Shown one piece after another: positions 1 through 6,398 of a DNA stretch of 7,703 nucleotides (position 1 is the first letter of the stretch; each line of letters begins with the position of its first letter). Origin of the DNA: an uncultured Allobaculum sp. (GTDB lineage Bacteria; Bacillota_I; Bacilli_A; Erysipelotrichales; Erysipelotrichaceae); the NCBI GenBank assembly GCA_948467695.1, contig CAOKFJ010000075.1, positions 1 through 7,703 on the forward strand, in the 5' to 3' direction. Both the position numbers and the translations under genes were made by a program. Below the pieces are notes generated by a model that worked only from the letters and a program-made list of their open reading frames with translations, had not been told where the DNA came from and did no database searches.

Positions 1-1
1 A

Positions 2-1279
2 AAAATCGAGGTATATCGTCTGTACAATCCCAACGCGAAAGTGGGCAGTCATCATTACACGCTTAGTCCCAAGGAAAGAGATGTGCTTGTCTCTCTGGGC
101 TGGAAAGACGAAGGGCATGGATTTGATTCGCTTGGCTTATATTCGATCGTTGAAGAAGAGACAGAGCATGGCAGAGGAAAACGTATGTACGATCCGCAGG
201 ATAATCTTGTTTCCGGTCTGGTCGATGTGCAGGGATACCGTTATTTTCTCGATCCTGAACGTTCAAATCTGATGACAACCGGAGAAGCGCGCATTGCGCA
301 TGAGGGAAAAGAGATTTCTGTCCGCTTTGATGATGAGGGAAGAATGATATTTGGAGAATACAGCATGAAAGAGGGCGTCATGTTCTACGACATGGGCACC
401 GGCGAACAGGTGAAAAAGCGCTTTGTGCAGTATGGAAATCCGCGCAAGGTGTGCTATTACGATGAAAATGGCTATCGCGTTGGCGGACGCAGAACCATTC
501 AGGGAAAAACATATATGTTCGACGCGTCGACGGGCGCGCTTATGCCGGATTATCAGGATCTGAAAAATCAGGTGCAGGCGCTGATTAATCGCAATACGTA
601 CGGCGGCGAACAGGTGGCGTTCGCTCTTCGCGTGCCGGGCACGGAGCACTCGATCATTCTCAACTCCCGCTCCCAGCAGTCGGCGAGTGTCATGAAAGCT
701 TTCGTGATGGGCGCGATTCATGAGCGCTACGACTACTACGCTTCGCGAGTGGGCGCAAATTACATTGAACAGCAGTTGTCGGTAATGATCCGCATTTCCG
801 ATAACAACGCCTGGGTCAATCTCGTCACGGTGCTTGGCGATGGCGACTATACACGCGGGCGCAATGTGCTTCGTGACTGGAACAGAGCGCATGGCTATAT
901 GGATACATGGATGGCTGGTGTGCCCTATGGCAACTACACCTCGGCAGCCGACGCGTCCAAACTGCTTTGTGACATTCAGGAGGGCAAACTCAAACATTCG
1001 GCAAAAATGAAGGCTCTTCTTCGCACGCAGGCTGTTCCCGGACGCATGCTGCAGGGACTTCCACCCGAAGCGATCACCGGCAACAAGCCCGGGTGGGTTC
1101 CGCGATGCGAAAATGACACGGTGCTTGTGGATGCGCCTTTTGGAACATATGTCGTTACGCTGCTTTGCGACAACATGCAGAGCACGGATCGCGCGAAAAA
1201 TCTGATGGCGCAGCTTTCTCCGATGGTCTACAACTGGATGAAAGCCAATATGAATATTGGAAACTCCATACCGCGCTAG
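2..1279 (+). CDS. Cell-wall-repeat serine hydrolase (beta-lactamase/transpeptidase fold), 5'-partial
   Basis: The frame is open to the left edge, and codons before the GTG at 41 read KIEVYRLYNPNAK, which continues into GSHHYTLSPKERD. That is the pattern of DUF5648-type repeats, so the GTG is internal and the true start, with any signal peptide, lies outside. After this segment (to about base 115), bases 210-550 encode aromatic- and glycine-rich stretches (YRYFLDPE, VMFYDMGTGE, YYDENGYRVGG, KTYMFDASTGALM) resembling choline/glucan-binding cell-wall repeats. Bases 550-1246 encode a serine-hydrolase domain: SxxK is SVMK (686-697), SDN is at 797-805, and the KTG-box position reads KPG (1085-1093). 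No ExxLN omega-loop motif with the class A deacylating glutamate is visible, so true beta-lactamase activity is doubtful. The likely role is as a secreted, wall-attached peptidase, esterase or penicillin-binding-like enzyme; substrate unknown. The gene probably ends its own transcript, with the next strong terminator near 1460. Confidence 0.85.
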   Translation, partial: KIEVYRLYNPNAKVGSHHYTLSPKERDVLVSLGWKDEGHGFDSLGLYSIVEEETEHGRGKRMYDPQDNLVSGLVDVQGYRYFLDPERSNLMTTGEARIAHEGKEISVRFDDEGRMIFGEYSMKEGVMFYDMGTGEQVKKRFVQYGNPRKVCYYDENGYRVGGRRTIQGKTYMFDASTGALMPDYQDLKNQVQALINRNTYGGEQVAFALRVPGTEHSIILNSRSQQSASVMKAFVMGAIHERYDYYASRVGANYIEQQLSVMIRISDNNAWVNLVTVLGDGDYTRGRNVLRDWNRAHGYMDTWMAGVPYGNYTSAADASKLLCDIQEGKLKHSAKMKALLRTQAVPGRMLQGLPPEAITGNKPGWVPRCENDTVLVDAPFGTYVVTLLCDNMQSTDRAKNLMAQLSPMVYNWMKANMNIGNSIPR

Positions 1280-1459
1280 TTCTATGGCTGACGGGATGGC
1301 CCGCCATCCAAAGCAGAGGTGATTAAACTGTCGAAGGCAAGCGCCAAAAGAGCGCGGATTACGCCGATGAATCGCTTGAAAACAGGCTCTGCTAAGAATG
1401 AGCACGGTGGAATAATCGAAAAACAATACAGATTGTCGCTGTATGACAGGCGGCGTATG

Positions 1460-1500
1460 GGCCGGCGGTCTTCAATGGAAGGACGCCGGTCTGTTTTTGT
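1460..1500 (+). terminator. Rho-independent terminator
   Basis: Arms 1460-1473 and 1478-1491 pair over 14 positions with one mismatch and two G-T pairs, around the four-base loop AATG. They are followed by TGTTTTTGTTT. The stem is GC-rich at its base, as expected. It most likely ends transcripts from the upstream hydrolase, about 180 bases past its stop, and insulates the ecf operon. An attenuator role for ecfA1 is possible but no riboswitch-like element was recognised in front of it. Confidence 0.8.
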
Positions 1501-1688
1501 TTGGCGCAAGCACATTGCGCATCGAACGAGGCAGAACTGACGAAGACACTGTCTTGTTGGATATAACTACGGTATATCGAAAATGGCATAAGTACGAAAG
1601 GAAGCGGTTGCACAAAAGAAGTTGGGGAAAAACGAAATCCTTTAGGTATCGTGAGCAAAAGAAGAGAAGACGCGCCCTTAAAGTTCTG

Positions 1689-1694
1689 TATAAT
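1689..1694 (+). promoter_or_regulatory. Candidate -10 box for the ecf-truA operon
   Basis: A perfect TATAAT sits 30 bases before the ecfA1 start, after the terminator. No good -35 box is found at 16-18 bases upstream (the 17-base position reads GAAGAC), so the promoter is weakly supported. The transcript would have a short leader of about 20-25 bases. Confidence 0.4.
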
Positions 1695-1709
1695 ACAATG
1701 TGAAAATTT

Positions 1710-1714
1710 GAAAG
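1710..1714 (+). promoter_or_regulatory. Ribosome binding site of ecfA1
   Basis: AAAGG lies nine bases before the ATG at 1724. This supports that start, and the protein then begins right at the usual EcfA N-terminus (MEAIHLENLEFSY). Confidence 0.6.
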
Positions 1715-1723
1715 GTAAAACGA

Positions 1724-2542
1724 ATGGAAGCAATTCATCTTGAAAATCTGGAGTTTTCCTACGATGGGGAAACACCTGTACTCAAAGGAATTTCTCTTGA
1801 TATACCCAAAGGGAGCTATACCGCCATCGTCGGTCATAACGGCTCGGGCAAATCGACCCTCGCCAAGCTTCTGATCGGTCTTCTTGAACCGTCCAAAGGA
1901 ACTATTGAAGTGCTTGGACAGAAGCTGACTGAACAGAGTGCTCCCGAAATCCGCGATCATGTCGGCATCGTGTTCCAGAACCCCGACAACCAGTTCATCG
2001 GTTCAACTGTCGCGGATGATATCGCCTTCGGTCTGGAAAACCACTGTGTTCCGACAGAAGATATGCAGCGTCTGATCGAAGAGAACGCCGCGAAAGTCGG
2101 CATGCTCGACTATCTCAACGCCGAACCGACCAACCTCTCGGGAGGACAGAAACAGCGTGTCGCGATCGCCGGCATCCTGGCGATGTCGCCCGATATTCTG
2201 ATCTTTGACGAATCGACAAGCATGCTCGATCCGCAGGGAAAAGCGAGCGTCAATGCGCAGATCCGCAAACTGAACAAAGAAAAGAACATCACCATTTTGT
2301 CCATCACGCACGATATGGATGAAGCCGCGCAGGCGGAGCATATGGTGGTGCTCGAAAAAGGAAAAGTATTCGCTCAGGGCAGACCTGAGGATGTTTTTGA
2401 AGACGAGGCAATGATGAAAAAGCTCAAGCTTGATCTGCCTTTTGCGCTTAAAGCAAGCAATGCATTCCGCAAGTACGGTCTGGTGGACAAACCGTCGCTT
2501 ACACTCGATGCGCTGATGGAGGATGTATGCCGATTGAAATAA
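1724..2542 (+). CDS. ecfA1: ECF transporter ATPase EcfA1
   Basis: This is one of two cytoplasmic ATPases that drive energy-coupling factor importers for vitamins and metals. It pairs with EcfA2 on EcfT and serves exchangeable S components. All ABC ATPase elements are present in order: Walker A GHNGSGKST (residues 37-45), Q-loop glutamine 85 in FQNPDNQ, signature LSGGQ (138-142), Walker B ILIFDE with catalytic Glu163, D-loop SMLDP, and switch His196 in ITHD. The run DESTSMLDP and the adjacent order with a second ATPase and EcfT place it as the A1 subunit (older name cbiO1/ybxA). The length of 272 residues is normal. It is first in the operon and its last 16 bases overlap ecfA2, which suggests translational coupling and matched subunit amounts. 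The substrate cannot be read from this module, as no S component is in the window. Confidence 0.95.
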   Translation: MEAIHLENLEFSYDGETPVLKGISLDIPKGSYTAIVGHNGSGKSTLAKLLIGLLEPSKGTIEVLGQKLTEQSAPEIRDHVGIVFQNPDNQFIGSTVADDIAFGLENHCVPTEDMQRLIEENAAKVGMLDYLNAEPTNLSGGQKQRVAIAGILAMSPDILIFDESTSMLDPQGKASVNAQIRKLNKEKNITILSITHDMDEAAQAEHMVVLEKGKVFAQGRPEDVFEDEAMMKKLKLDLPFALKASNAFRKYGLVDKPSLTLDALMEDVCRLK

Positions 2543-3387
2543 AAGATCTCGAATACACCTATTCGCCCGGAACGCCGTTTGAGCACAAAGCGCTCAAAGG
2601 CGTCAACCTCACGCTGTCCACCGGCAAAGTGACCGCCATTATCGGTCAGACAGGCTCGGGCAAATCCACCCTCGTCCAGCATCTCAACGCTCTGCTTCGT
2701 CCCACAGCCGGAACGATCGATATCGCCGGCTTTCATATCGATGCCCAGACCAAGCTGACGGATGCCAAAGCGCTGCGCAAAAAAGTCGGACTGGTGTTCC
2801 AGTTTCCGGAATATCAGCTGTTTGAAGAGACAATTGCCAAGGATATCGGCTTCGGTCCGAAAAACTTCGGCTATACACCGGAACAGATCGAAGAAGCGAC
2901 GCGCAAGGTGCTCCCGCTTGTCGGTCTGGATGAAAGCTTTCTGGAACGCTCGCCCTTCGAGCTTTCCGGGGGCCAGAAACGCCGTGTCGCGATCGCCGGC
3001 ATTCTCGTGCAGGATCCGGAGGTTCTCGTGCTCGATGAACCGGCAGCCGGTCTTGATCCGCAGTCCGCGGACGAAATGATGTCGCTGTTCATGGATCTCA
3101 ACCGCACAAAAGGAAAAACGATTCTTTTAGTCAGCCATGACATGGAACATGTTCTTCGCTATTGCGATGAGGTTGTGGTCATGAAAAACGGCAAAGTCTC
3201 GACGCATATGCCGGTGCATGAATTTTTCAAGCACCCGGATCTGCTTCGCGAAATCGATATCAATCCGCCCGGAATCGTTCTTCTTAAAGAACGTCTGATG
3301 CAGGAAGGGTTCACGATTGATCCCGACTGCTACTCGCTTGACGAACTCGTCAGACAGGTGAAAGCGCAGGTGAATGCTCATGAATAA
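2527..3387 (+). CDS. ecfA2: ECF transporter ATPase EcfA2
   Basis: This is the second ATPase of the ECF energising module. Walker A GQTGSGKST is at residues 40-48, Q-loop Gln92 in FQFPEYQ, signature LSGGQ at 146-150 followed by KRRVAIAGIL, Walker B VLVLDE with Glu171, D-loop AGLDP, and switch His204 in VSHD. FQFPEYQLFE and DEPAAGLDP are typical of the A2 subunit. The length of 286 residues is usual, including the C-terminal extension that in this family helps the two ATPases dimerise. The ATG at 2527 follows GGAGG (2518-2522) at a short four-base spacing and overlaps the end of ecfA1; the C-terminus in turn overlaps ecfT. EcfA1 and EcfA2 are clearly paralogous but have diverged, so this is not a recent duplication. 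Confidence 0.95.
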   Translation: MPIEIKDLEYTYSPGTPFEHKALKGVNLTLSTGKVTAIIGQTGSGKSTLVQHLNALLRPTAGTIDIAGFHIDAQTKLTDAKALRKKVGLVFQFPEYQLFEETIAKDIGFGPKNFGYTPEQIEEATRKVLPLVGLDESFLERSPFELSGGQKRRVAIAGILVQDPEVLVLDEPAAGLDPQSADEMMSLFMDLNRTKGKTILLVSHDMEHVLRYCDEVVVMKNGKVSTHMPVHEFFKHPDLLREIDINPPGIVLLKERLMQEGFTIDPDCYSLDELVRQVKAQVNAHE

Positions 3388-4183
3388 CATCGCACTTGGC
3401 CGCTATCTGCCTTACGACACGGTTGTCAGCCGCATGGATCCGCGATCGAAGATCATGATTCTTCTCTTTCTGATGGTCGCGATATTCATTCCCGCAGGAT
3501 TCTGGGGCTATATTCCCATCGTCATCTTTATCGCCATCGCCTTATGGCTGTCCAAGCTGAAACTCGGCTATGCGATGCGTTCGCTCAAGCCGATGATGTG
3601 GATGATGATCTTCCTGCTTGTCATCAACGTTCTTGTGCTCCATACCGGAACGCTTCTTGTTTCCTGGGGCTGGTTCAAAATCTATTCGGACGCACTCGTG
3701 CAGACGGCGTATGTCATTATCCGTCTGACGCTGATGATCATCCTGACCACGATTCTGACCGCCACCACAAAACCGCTTGATCTTACACTCGGCATTGAAA
3801 AACTGCTCAAGCCGTTTGAAAAAATCGGACTGCCGGCGCACATCATCGCGATGATGATTTCCATCGCGCTGCGCTTTATCCCCACACTGATCGAAGAGAC
3901 GCAGCGCATCATGAACGCGCAGGCTTCGCGAGGCATCGATATGCAGAACGGCACTTTCAAGGAGAAAATCTCCGCGGTTCTCGCGCTGATCGTTCCGCTG
4001 TTTGTTTCCGCATTCGACCGAGCCGATCAGCTCGCCAACGCCATGGAAGCGCGCGGCTATGATCCAGCCCGCAAGCGCACCCGCTATAAAGTGCTCAAGA
4101 TGCACAATGCAGACTATATCGCCATGGGCATGTCCATTCTTGTTCTTGCCATCGACATCGTGATGGCTGTCATGGGAGTCTAG
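3380..4183 (+). CDS. ecfT: ECF transporter transmembrane component EcfT
   Basis: EcfT is the membrane scaffold linking the EcfA ATPases to the S component. Hydrophobic segments lie around residues 23-58, 70-88, 110-128, 150-168 and 200-212, with a final one at the C-terminus. Before the last segment are the two coupling motifs known to contact the ATPases, here ASRG (182-185) and EARG (223-226). I chose the ATG at 3380 because AGGTG (3368-3372) is seven bases upstream. The in-frame ATG at 3374 is too close to that site and would add only two residues. The start overlaps the ecfA2 stop by eight bases, continuing the coupled arrangement. The length of 267 residues matches the family. Older names are cbiQ and ybaF. 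Confidence 0.93.
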   Translation: MNNIALGRYLPYDTVVSRMDPRSKIMILLFLMVAIFIPAGFWGYIPIVIFIAIALWLSKLKLGYAMRSLKPMMWMMIFLLVINVLVLHTGTLLVSWGWFKIYSDALVQTAYVIIRLTLMIILTTILTATTKPLDLTLGIEKLLKPFEKIGLPAHIIAMMISIALRFIPTLIEETQRIMNAQASRGIDMQNGTFKEKISAVLALIVPLFVSAFDRADQLANAMEARGYDPARKRTRYKVLKMHNADYIAMGMSILVLAIDIVMAVMGV

Positions 4184-4185
4184 CC

Positions 4186-4953
4186 ATGCGCTTTAAAGCG
4201 GTGGTCGCCTATGACGGGCATGCGTATGCCGGCTTTCAGAAGCAGGTCAACGGAACGGGCATTCAGGAAGTGATTGAAAAAGCGCTCGAAAAAATCATCA
4301 AAGAACCGGTTTCGATTACCGCATCGGGCCGGACGGATGCCGGCGTGCATGCGCTTGGCCAGGTGTTTCATTTTGACGGACCTGAAAAAATCGCGCCGCA
4401 CGGCTACTACAACGCGCTCAACACCATACTGCCCAAAGACATCCGCATCCGCTCCGTCGAGCAGGCGGATGATGATTTCCACGCAAGATTTTGCGCGAAG
4501 TTCAAACACTACGACTATGTGATCACCAGAGAAAGGGATAATCCCTTTCTTTTTCACTACAAGCACTTCGACTGGCATGAACTTGATGTCGATGCCATGA
4601 AAGAAGGCGCGAAGGTGTTTGAGGGCACGCATGATTTCACCTCATTTTCATGCGCGCAGATCGAGCCTCTAAAACCGCGCACCAAAACAGTGTGGCGCAT
4701 CAAAATCAGCGAAGAGGGAAACGATATCCGCATCAGCTATATCGGCAACGGTTTTCTGCGCTATCAGGTGCGTATGATGAGCGCAGGGCTGATCGCGGTT
4801 GGCCAGCACAAGATCACAATCGATGAACTTAGAGGTATTCTTGAGGCGAAAGACAAGCATGCCTGCCGCTTCAACGCGCCTTCCAAAGGGCTGTATCTTG
4901 TCGAGGTCGGCTATTCTGAAGAAGAACTTGAAAAGCTTCTTCAAAATACATAG
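4186..4953 (+). CDS. truA: tRNA pseudouridine(38-40) synthase TruA
   Basis: TruA isomerises uridines 38-40 in the anticodon arm of many tRNAs to pseudouridine. The signature GRTDAGVHALGQV begins at residue 48, and its aspartate (Asp51) is the expected nucleophile. Other family segments are the N-terminal YDGHAYAGFQKQ, the middle DFTSFS and the C-terminal NGFLRYQVRMM, followed by PSKGLYLVEV. The length of 255 residues is normal. The ATG is two bases after the ecfT stop, with GGGAG (4174-4178) seven bases upstream, so it is almost certainly co-transcribed with the ecf genes. This order is the same in many Bacillota. The gene ends cleanly with TAG, and no convincing plus-strand terminator follows it, so some read-through into rplM is likely. 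Confidence 0.96.
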   Translation: MRFKAVVAYDGHAYAGFQKQVNGTGIQEVIEKALEKIIKEPVSITASGRTDAGVHALGQVFHFDGPEKIAPHGYYNALNTILPKDIRIRSVEQADDDFHARFCAKFKHYDYVITRERDNPFLFHYKHFDWHELDVDAMKEGAKVFEGTHDFTSFSCAQIEPLKPRTKTVWRIKISEEGNDIRISYIGNGFLRYQVRMMSAGLIAVGQHKITIDELRGILEAKDKHACRFNAPSKGLYLVEVGYSEEELEKLLQNT

Positions 4954-4981
4954 ACAAACGCACCAAAACAAAGTAAAAATA

Positions 4982-5006
4982 CGATTGCGCCATCTGGGGC
5001 GCATCG
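4982..5006 (-). terminator. Possible minus-strand terminator hairpin
   Basis: CGA-TGCGCC pairs with GGCGCA-TCG around ATCTGG, with T4985 bulged. No T tract follows on the plus strand, so it is a poor terminator for truA. On the minus strand it is followed by TATTTTTACTTTGTTTT, which would suit a leftward transcript. No minus-strand gene is visible to its right before 6399, and that gene has its own terminator, so the role is unclear. Confidence 0.3.
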
Positions 5007-5203
5007 GGATATTTCCACGCATGAATACGCACTGCGCACTGTACATAAAAGCGATCCTTTAGCGATTCGCCCTTTGCACGCGTATGCGCGCTCCCTGTTA
5101 AGACAGCCTTTGTGAAGCCCTGAACTATGGGAAAATATGGTTGAAAACAGGAATGAACCGCCTGAAAGCGCGGTCTGAAAAACGCTTTAGCTTCGGGAGA
5201 AAT

Positions 5204-5237
5204 GGCAATTGCCTGACGCAATTAAAAAAATTGCGTC
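5204..5237. repeat. Adjacent palindrome and nine-pair inverted repeat
   Basis: GGCAATTGCC (5204-5213) is a perfect palindrome. It is followed one base later by GACGCAATT-AAAAA-AATTGCGTC (5215-5237), a perfect nine-pair hairpin. GCAATT and AATTGC recur, so the halves could pair in alternative ways. It lies 28 bases before the -35 box of the rplM promoter, with no T tract on either side. It could be a protein-binding site or a weak transcript-end structure; the function is not known. Confidence 0.55.
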
Positions 5238-5264
5238 CAACCCCGTCGGGATAGTGATTTCTGA

Positions 5265-5292
5265 TTGACTTTCAGGGGGTCAGTGTTAAGAT
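5265..5292 (+). promoter_or_regulatory. Promoter of rplM-rpsI
   Basis: The -35 box TTGACT (5265-5270), a 16-base spacer and the -10 box TAAGAT (5287-5292) form a sigma-A-type promoter. TG one base before the -10 box (5284-5285) gives an extended -10, offsetting the slightly short spacer. Transcription would start near 5299, leaving a leader of about 57 bases before rplM. This gives the ribosomal genes their own promoter apart from the ecf-truA operon. Confidence 0.75.
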
Positions 5293-5298
5293 TGTTCG

Positions 5299-5350
5299 TG
5301 GCTGTATCCAAGCCTTTGAGCCCCGGTAACGCTCATTGAAACGGAGGAAG
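5299..5350 (+). ncRNA. Probable L13 ribosomal-protein leader
   Basis: Between the promoter and the rplM ribosome binding site is a short leader with a hairpin TGAGC (5317-5321) and GCTCA (5331-5335) around CCCGGTAAC, preceded by ATCCAAGCCTT. Bacillota rplM-rpsI operons commonly carry an autoregulatory leader (the L13_leader RNA family), and this element has the right place and size. I am matching on position and the visible hairpin, not on a covariance search. Confidence 0.55.
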
Positions 5351-5355
5351 CAAAA

Positions 5356-5793
5356 ATGCGTCAGACAACAATGGCAAAACCTGCTGAAGTAGAACGCACC
5401 TGGTATGTAATTGACGGCGAAGGCCAGACTCTCGGTCGCCTCGCTACAACTGCTGCACACGTTCTGCGCGGTAAACATAAACCCACATACACACCTAACG
5501 TAGACTGTGGCGATTATGTAATTATTATCAATGCTGATAAGGTCGAAATGACCGGCAACAAACTCAATACTGAGAAGTACTACAATCATTCCGGATACTA
5601 TGGTGGAATGCGCGTGCGCACTGCCAAAGAAATGAAGGAAAAATACCCTGTTGAATGGGTTCGCAAGGCTGTTCAGGGTATGCTCCCGCATACTCGCCTG
5701 GGCAACGTTCAGCGCAAACACGTTCTCGTGTATGCTGGCAACGAACATCCCCATGCAGCACAGAAACCTGTAGAACTCAAGGTGAAAGGATAG
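5356..5793 (+). CDS. rplM: 50S ribosomal protein L13
   Basis: L13 is an early-assembling large-subunit protein that binds 23S rRNA. Recognisable family segments are the N-terminal WYVIDGEGQTLGRLAT, then HVLRGKHKPTYTPNVDCGDYVIIINADK, GYYGGM, and the C-terminal region with RKAVQGMLPHTRLGNVQRKHVLVYAG followed by HPHAAQKP. The length of 145 residues is standard. GGAGG (5343-5347) is eight bases before the ATG. An internal ATG at residue 6 would give a protein starting at the usual point of some homologues, but it has no comparable ribosome binding site. Codon use (many GTA, CGC, GCT and CGT codons) differs from the GC-richer ecf genes, as expected for a highly expressed gene. It is first in a two-gene operon with rpsI. 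Confidence 0.97.
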   Translation: MRQTTMAKPAEVERTWYVIDGEGQTLGRLATTAAHVLRGKHKPTYTPNVDCGDYVIIINADKVEMTGNKLNTEKYYNHSGYYGGMRVRTAKEMKEKYPVEWVRKAVQGMLPHTRLGNVQRKHVLVYAGNEHPHAAQKPVELKVKG

Positions 5794-5804
5794 GAGAATA
5801 GGAA

Positions 5805-6212
5805 ATGGCAAATAAAGAAAATTTTGTTCAGTACCTCGGTACCGGACGTCGTAAAGAAGCCGTAGCTCGTGTTTTCCTTCGTCCGAACGGAACAGGAAAA
5901 ATTGTAGTAAACGGTAAAGAGCTGAAAGAGTACATGCCTTCTGAAGTACTCCAGATGGAAGTACGCTCCCCCCTCGAACTGACCAACACTCTTGATCAGT
6001 TTGACGTTCTCGTTAACGTACAGGGCGGCGGTTTCACTGGTCAGGCTGGTGCGATCCGTCACGGTATCACACGCGCCCTGATGGAAGCTTCTGAAGACTA
6101 TCGTCCCGCTCTGAAAGCAGCTGGTTATGTAACACGTGACCCGCGTGCTAAAGAACGTAAGAAATACGGTCTTAAAAAAGCTCGTCGCGCTCCGCAGTTC
6201 AGCAAACGTTAA
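5805..6212 (+). CDS. rpsI: 30S ribosomal protein S9
   Basis: S9 is a small-subunit head protein whose C-terminal tail reaches the P-site tRNA. The family hallmarks are [28 protein letters not shown] near the N-terminus, [20 protein letters not shown] in the middle, and the basic tail [24 protein letters not shown], ending in the conserved SKR. The length of 135 residues is slightly longer than the usual 130 because of a few N-terminal residues. The gene follows rplM by 11 bases with GGAGA (5793-5797) as ribosome binding site, and is followed by a strong terminator. Confidence 0.97.
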   Translation: MANKENFVQYLGTGRRKEAVARVFLRPNGTGKIVVNGKELKEYMPSEVLQMEVRSPLELTNTLDQFDVLVNVQGGGFTGQAGAIRHGITRALMEASEDYRPALKAAGYVTRDPRAKERKKYGLKKARRAPQFSKR

Positions 6213-6230
6213 TCAATCCATGTCTGATTG

Positions 6231-6258
6231 GCTCCACAGGAAACTGTGGAGCTTTTTT
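6231..6258 (+). terminator. Rho-independent terminator of rplM-rpsI
   Basis: GCTCCACAG (6231-6239) and CTGTGGAGC (6244-6252) form a perfect nine-pair stem closed by a GAAA tetraloop and followed by six T. It starts 18 bases after the rpsI stop. Confidence 0.95.
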
Positions 6259-6321
6259 CGTCTTGTGGAAGATACGGCTTTTTATTCTGCGAAATCGCAA
6301 GCCGGCCAGATACTCGCTGCG

Positions 6322-6351
6322 AAAAAAATCCCCTGCCGCAGGGACAGGGGA
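6322..6351 (-). terminator. Rho-independent terminator of the response regulator
   Basis: Read on the minus strand, TCCCCTG and CAGGGGA pair over seven bases around a nine-base loop and are followed directly by seven T (bases 6328 down to 6322). A shorter alternative stem CCCTG-CCG-CAGGG uses part of the same bases. It lies about 47 bases past the regulator stop codon, so the regulator transcript ends here without a downstream partner gene. Confidence 0.88.
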
Positions 6352-6398
6352 CAAAGAGCATAAGAGATGCAGCTAAAGTGCATGAAAAACGGGGAAGA

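Larger units (their letters stand above)
1280..1723. other. Intergenic region between hydrolase and ecfA1
   Basis: I see no credible gene in these 444 bases. They hold a small hairpin just after the hydrolase stop (1294-1309, six pairs, no T tract), a strong terminator (1460-1500), an inverted repeat GATATA/TATATC (1560-1578), a -10-like TATAAT (1689-1694) and the ecfA1 ribosome binding site. Possible short frames here lack a ribosome binding site and run through the terminator. Confidence 0.6.
4954..5264. other. Intergenic region between truA and the rplM promoter
   Basis: No gene is supported in these 311 bases. They contain a hairpin shortly after truA (4982-5006), a direct repeat AGCGAT (5050-5055 and 5061-5066), complementary CCTGTT/AACAGG segments (5094-5099 and 5146-5151), a ten-base palindrome (5204-5213) and a nine-pair hairpin (5215-5237). 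I compared both strands with what I remember of 6S, SRP, tmRNA and RNase P RNAs and found no match. Confidence 0.5.

Noticed and set aside
41..43. GTG as the start codon of the left-edge hydrolase
   Set aside because: The frame is open to base 2 and the upstream codons encode VYRLYNPN, part of the same DUF5648-like repeat, so the gene begins before the window.
1294..1309. Hairpin GGATGG-CCCG-CCATCC as terminator of the hydrolase
   Set aside because: No T tract follows on either strand; the hairpin at 1460-1500 is the credible terminator.
263..1426. Long minus-strand frame of 387 residues opposite the hydrolase
   Set aside because: It is antisense to a clear protein family with three motifs, and its own translation shows no domain.
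1400..1500. T-box leader for ecfA1, from GGTGGAATAATCG before a terminator
   Set aside because: The conserved ACC part of the T-box core is missing, the terminator does not share bases with it, and an ecf operon is not a usual T-box target.
1319..1540. Small basic protein frame (73 residues) on the plus strand
   Set aside because: There is no properly spaced ribosome binding site, it runs straight through the terminator at 1460-1500, and the composition is arginine-rich as expected for a chance frame.
3542..4105. Minus-strand frame of 187 residues opposite ecfT
   Set aside because: It is histidine- and arginine-rich, the expected mirror of a hydrophobic membrane protein gene.
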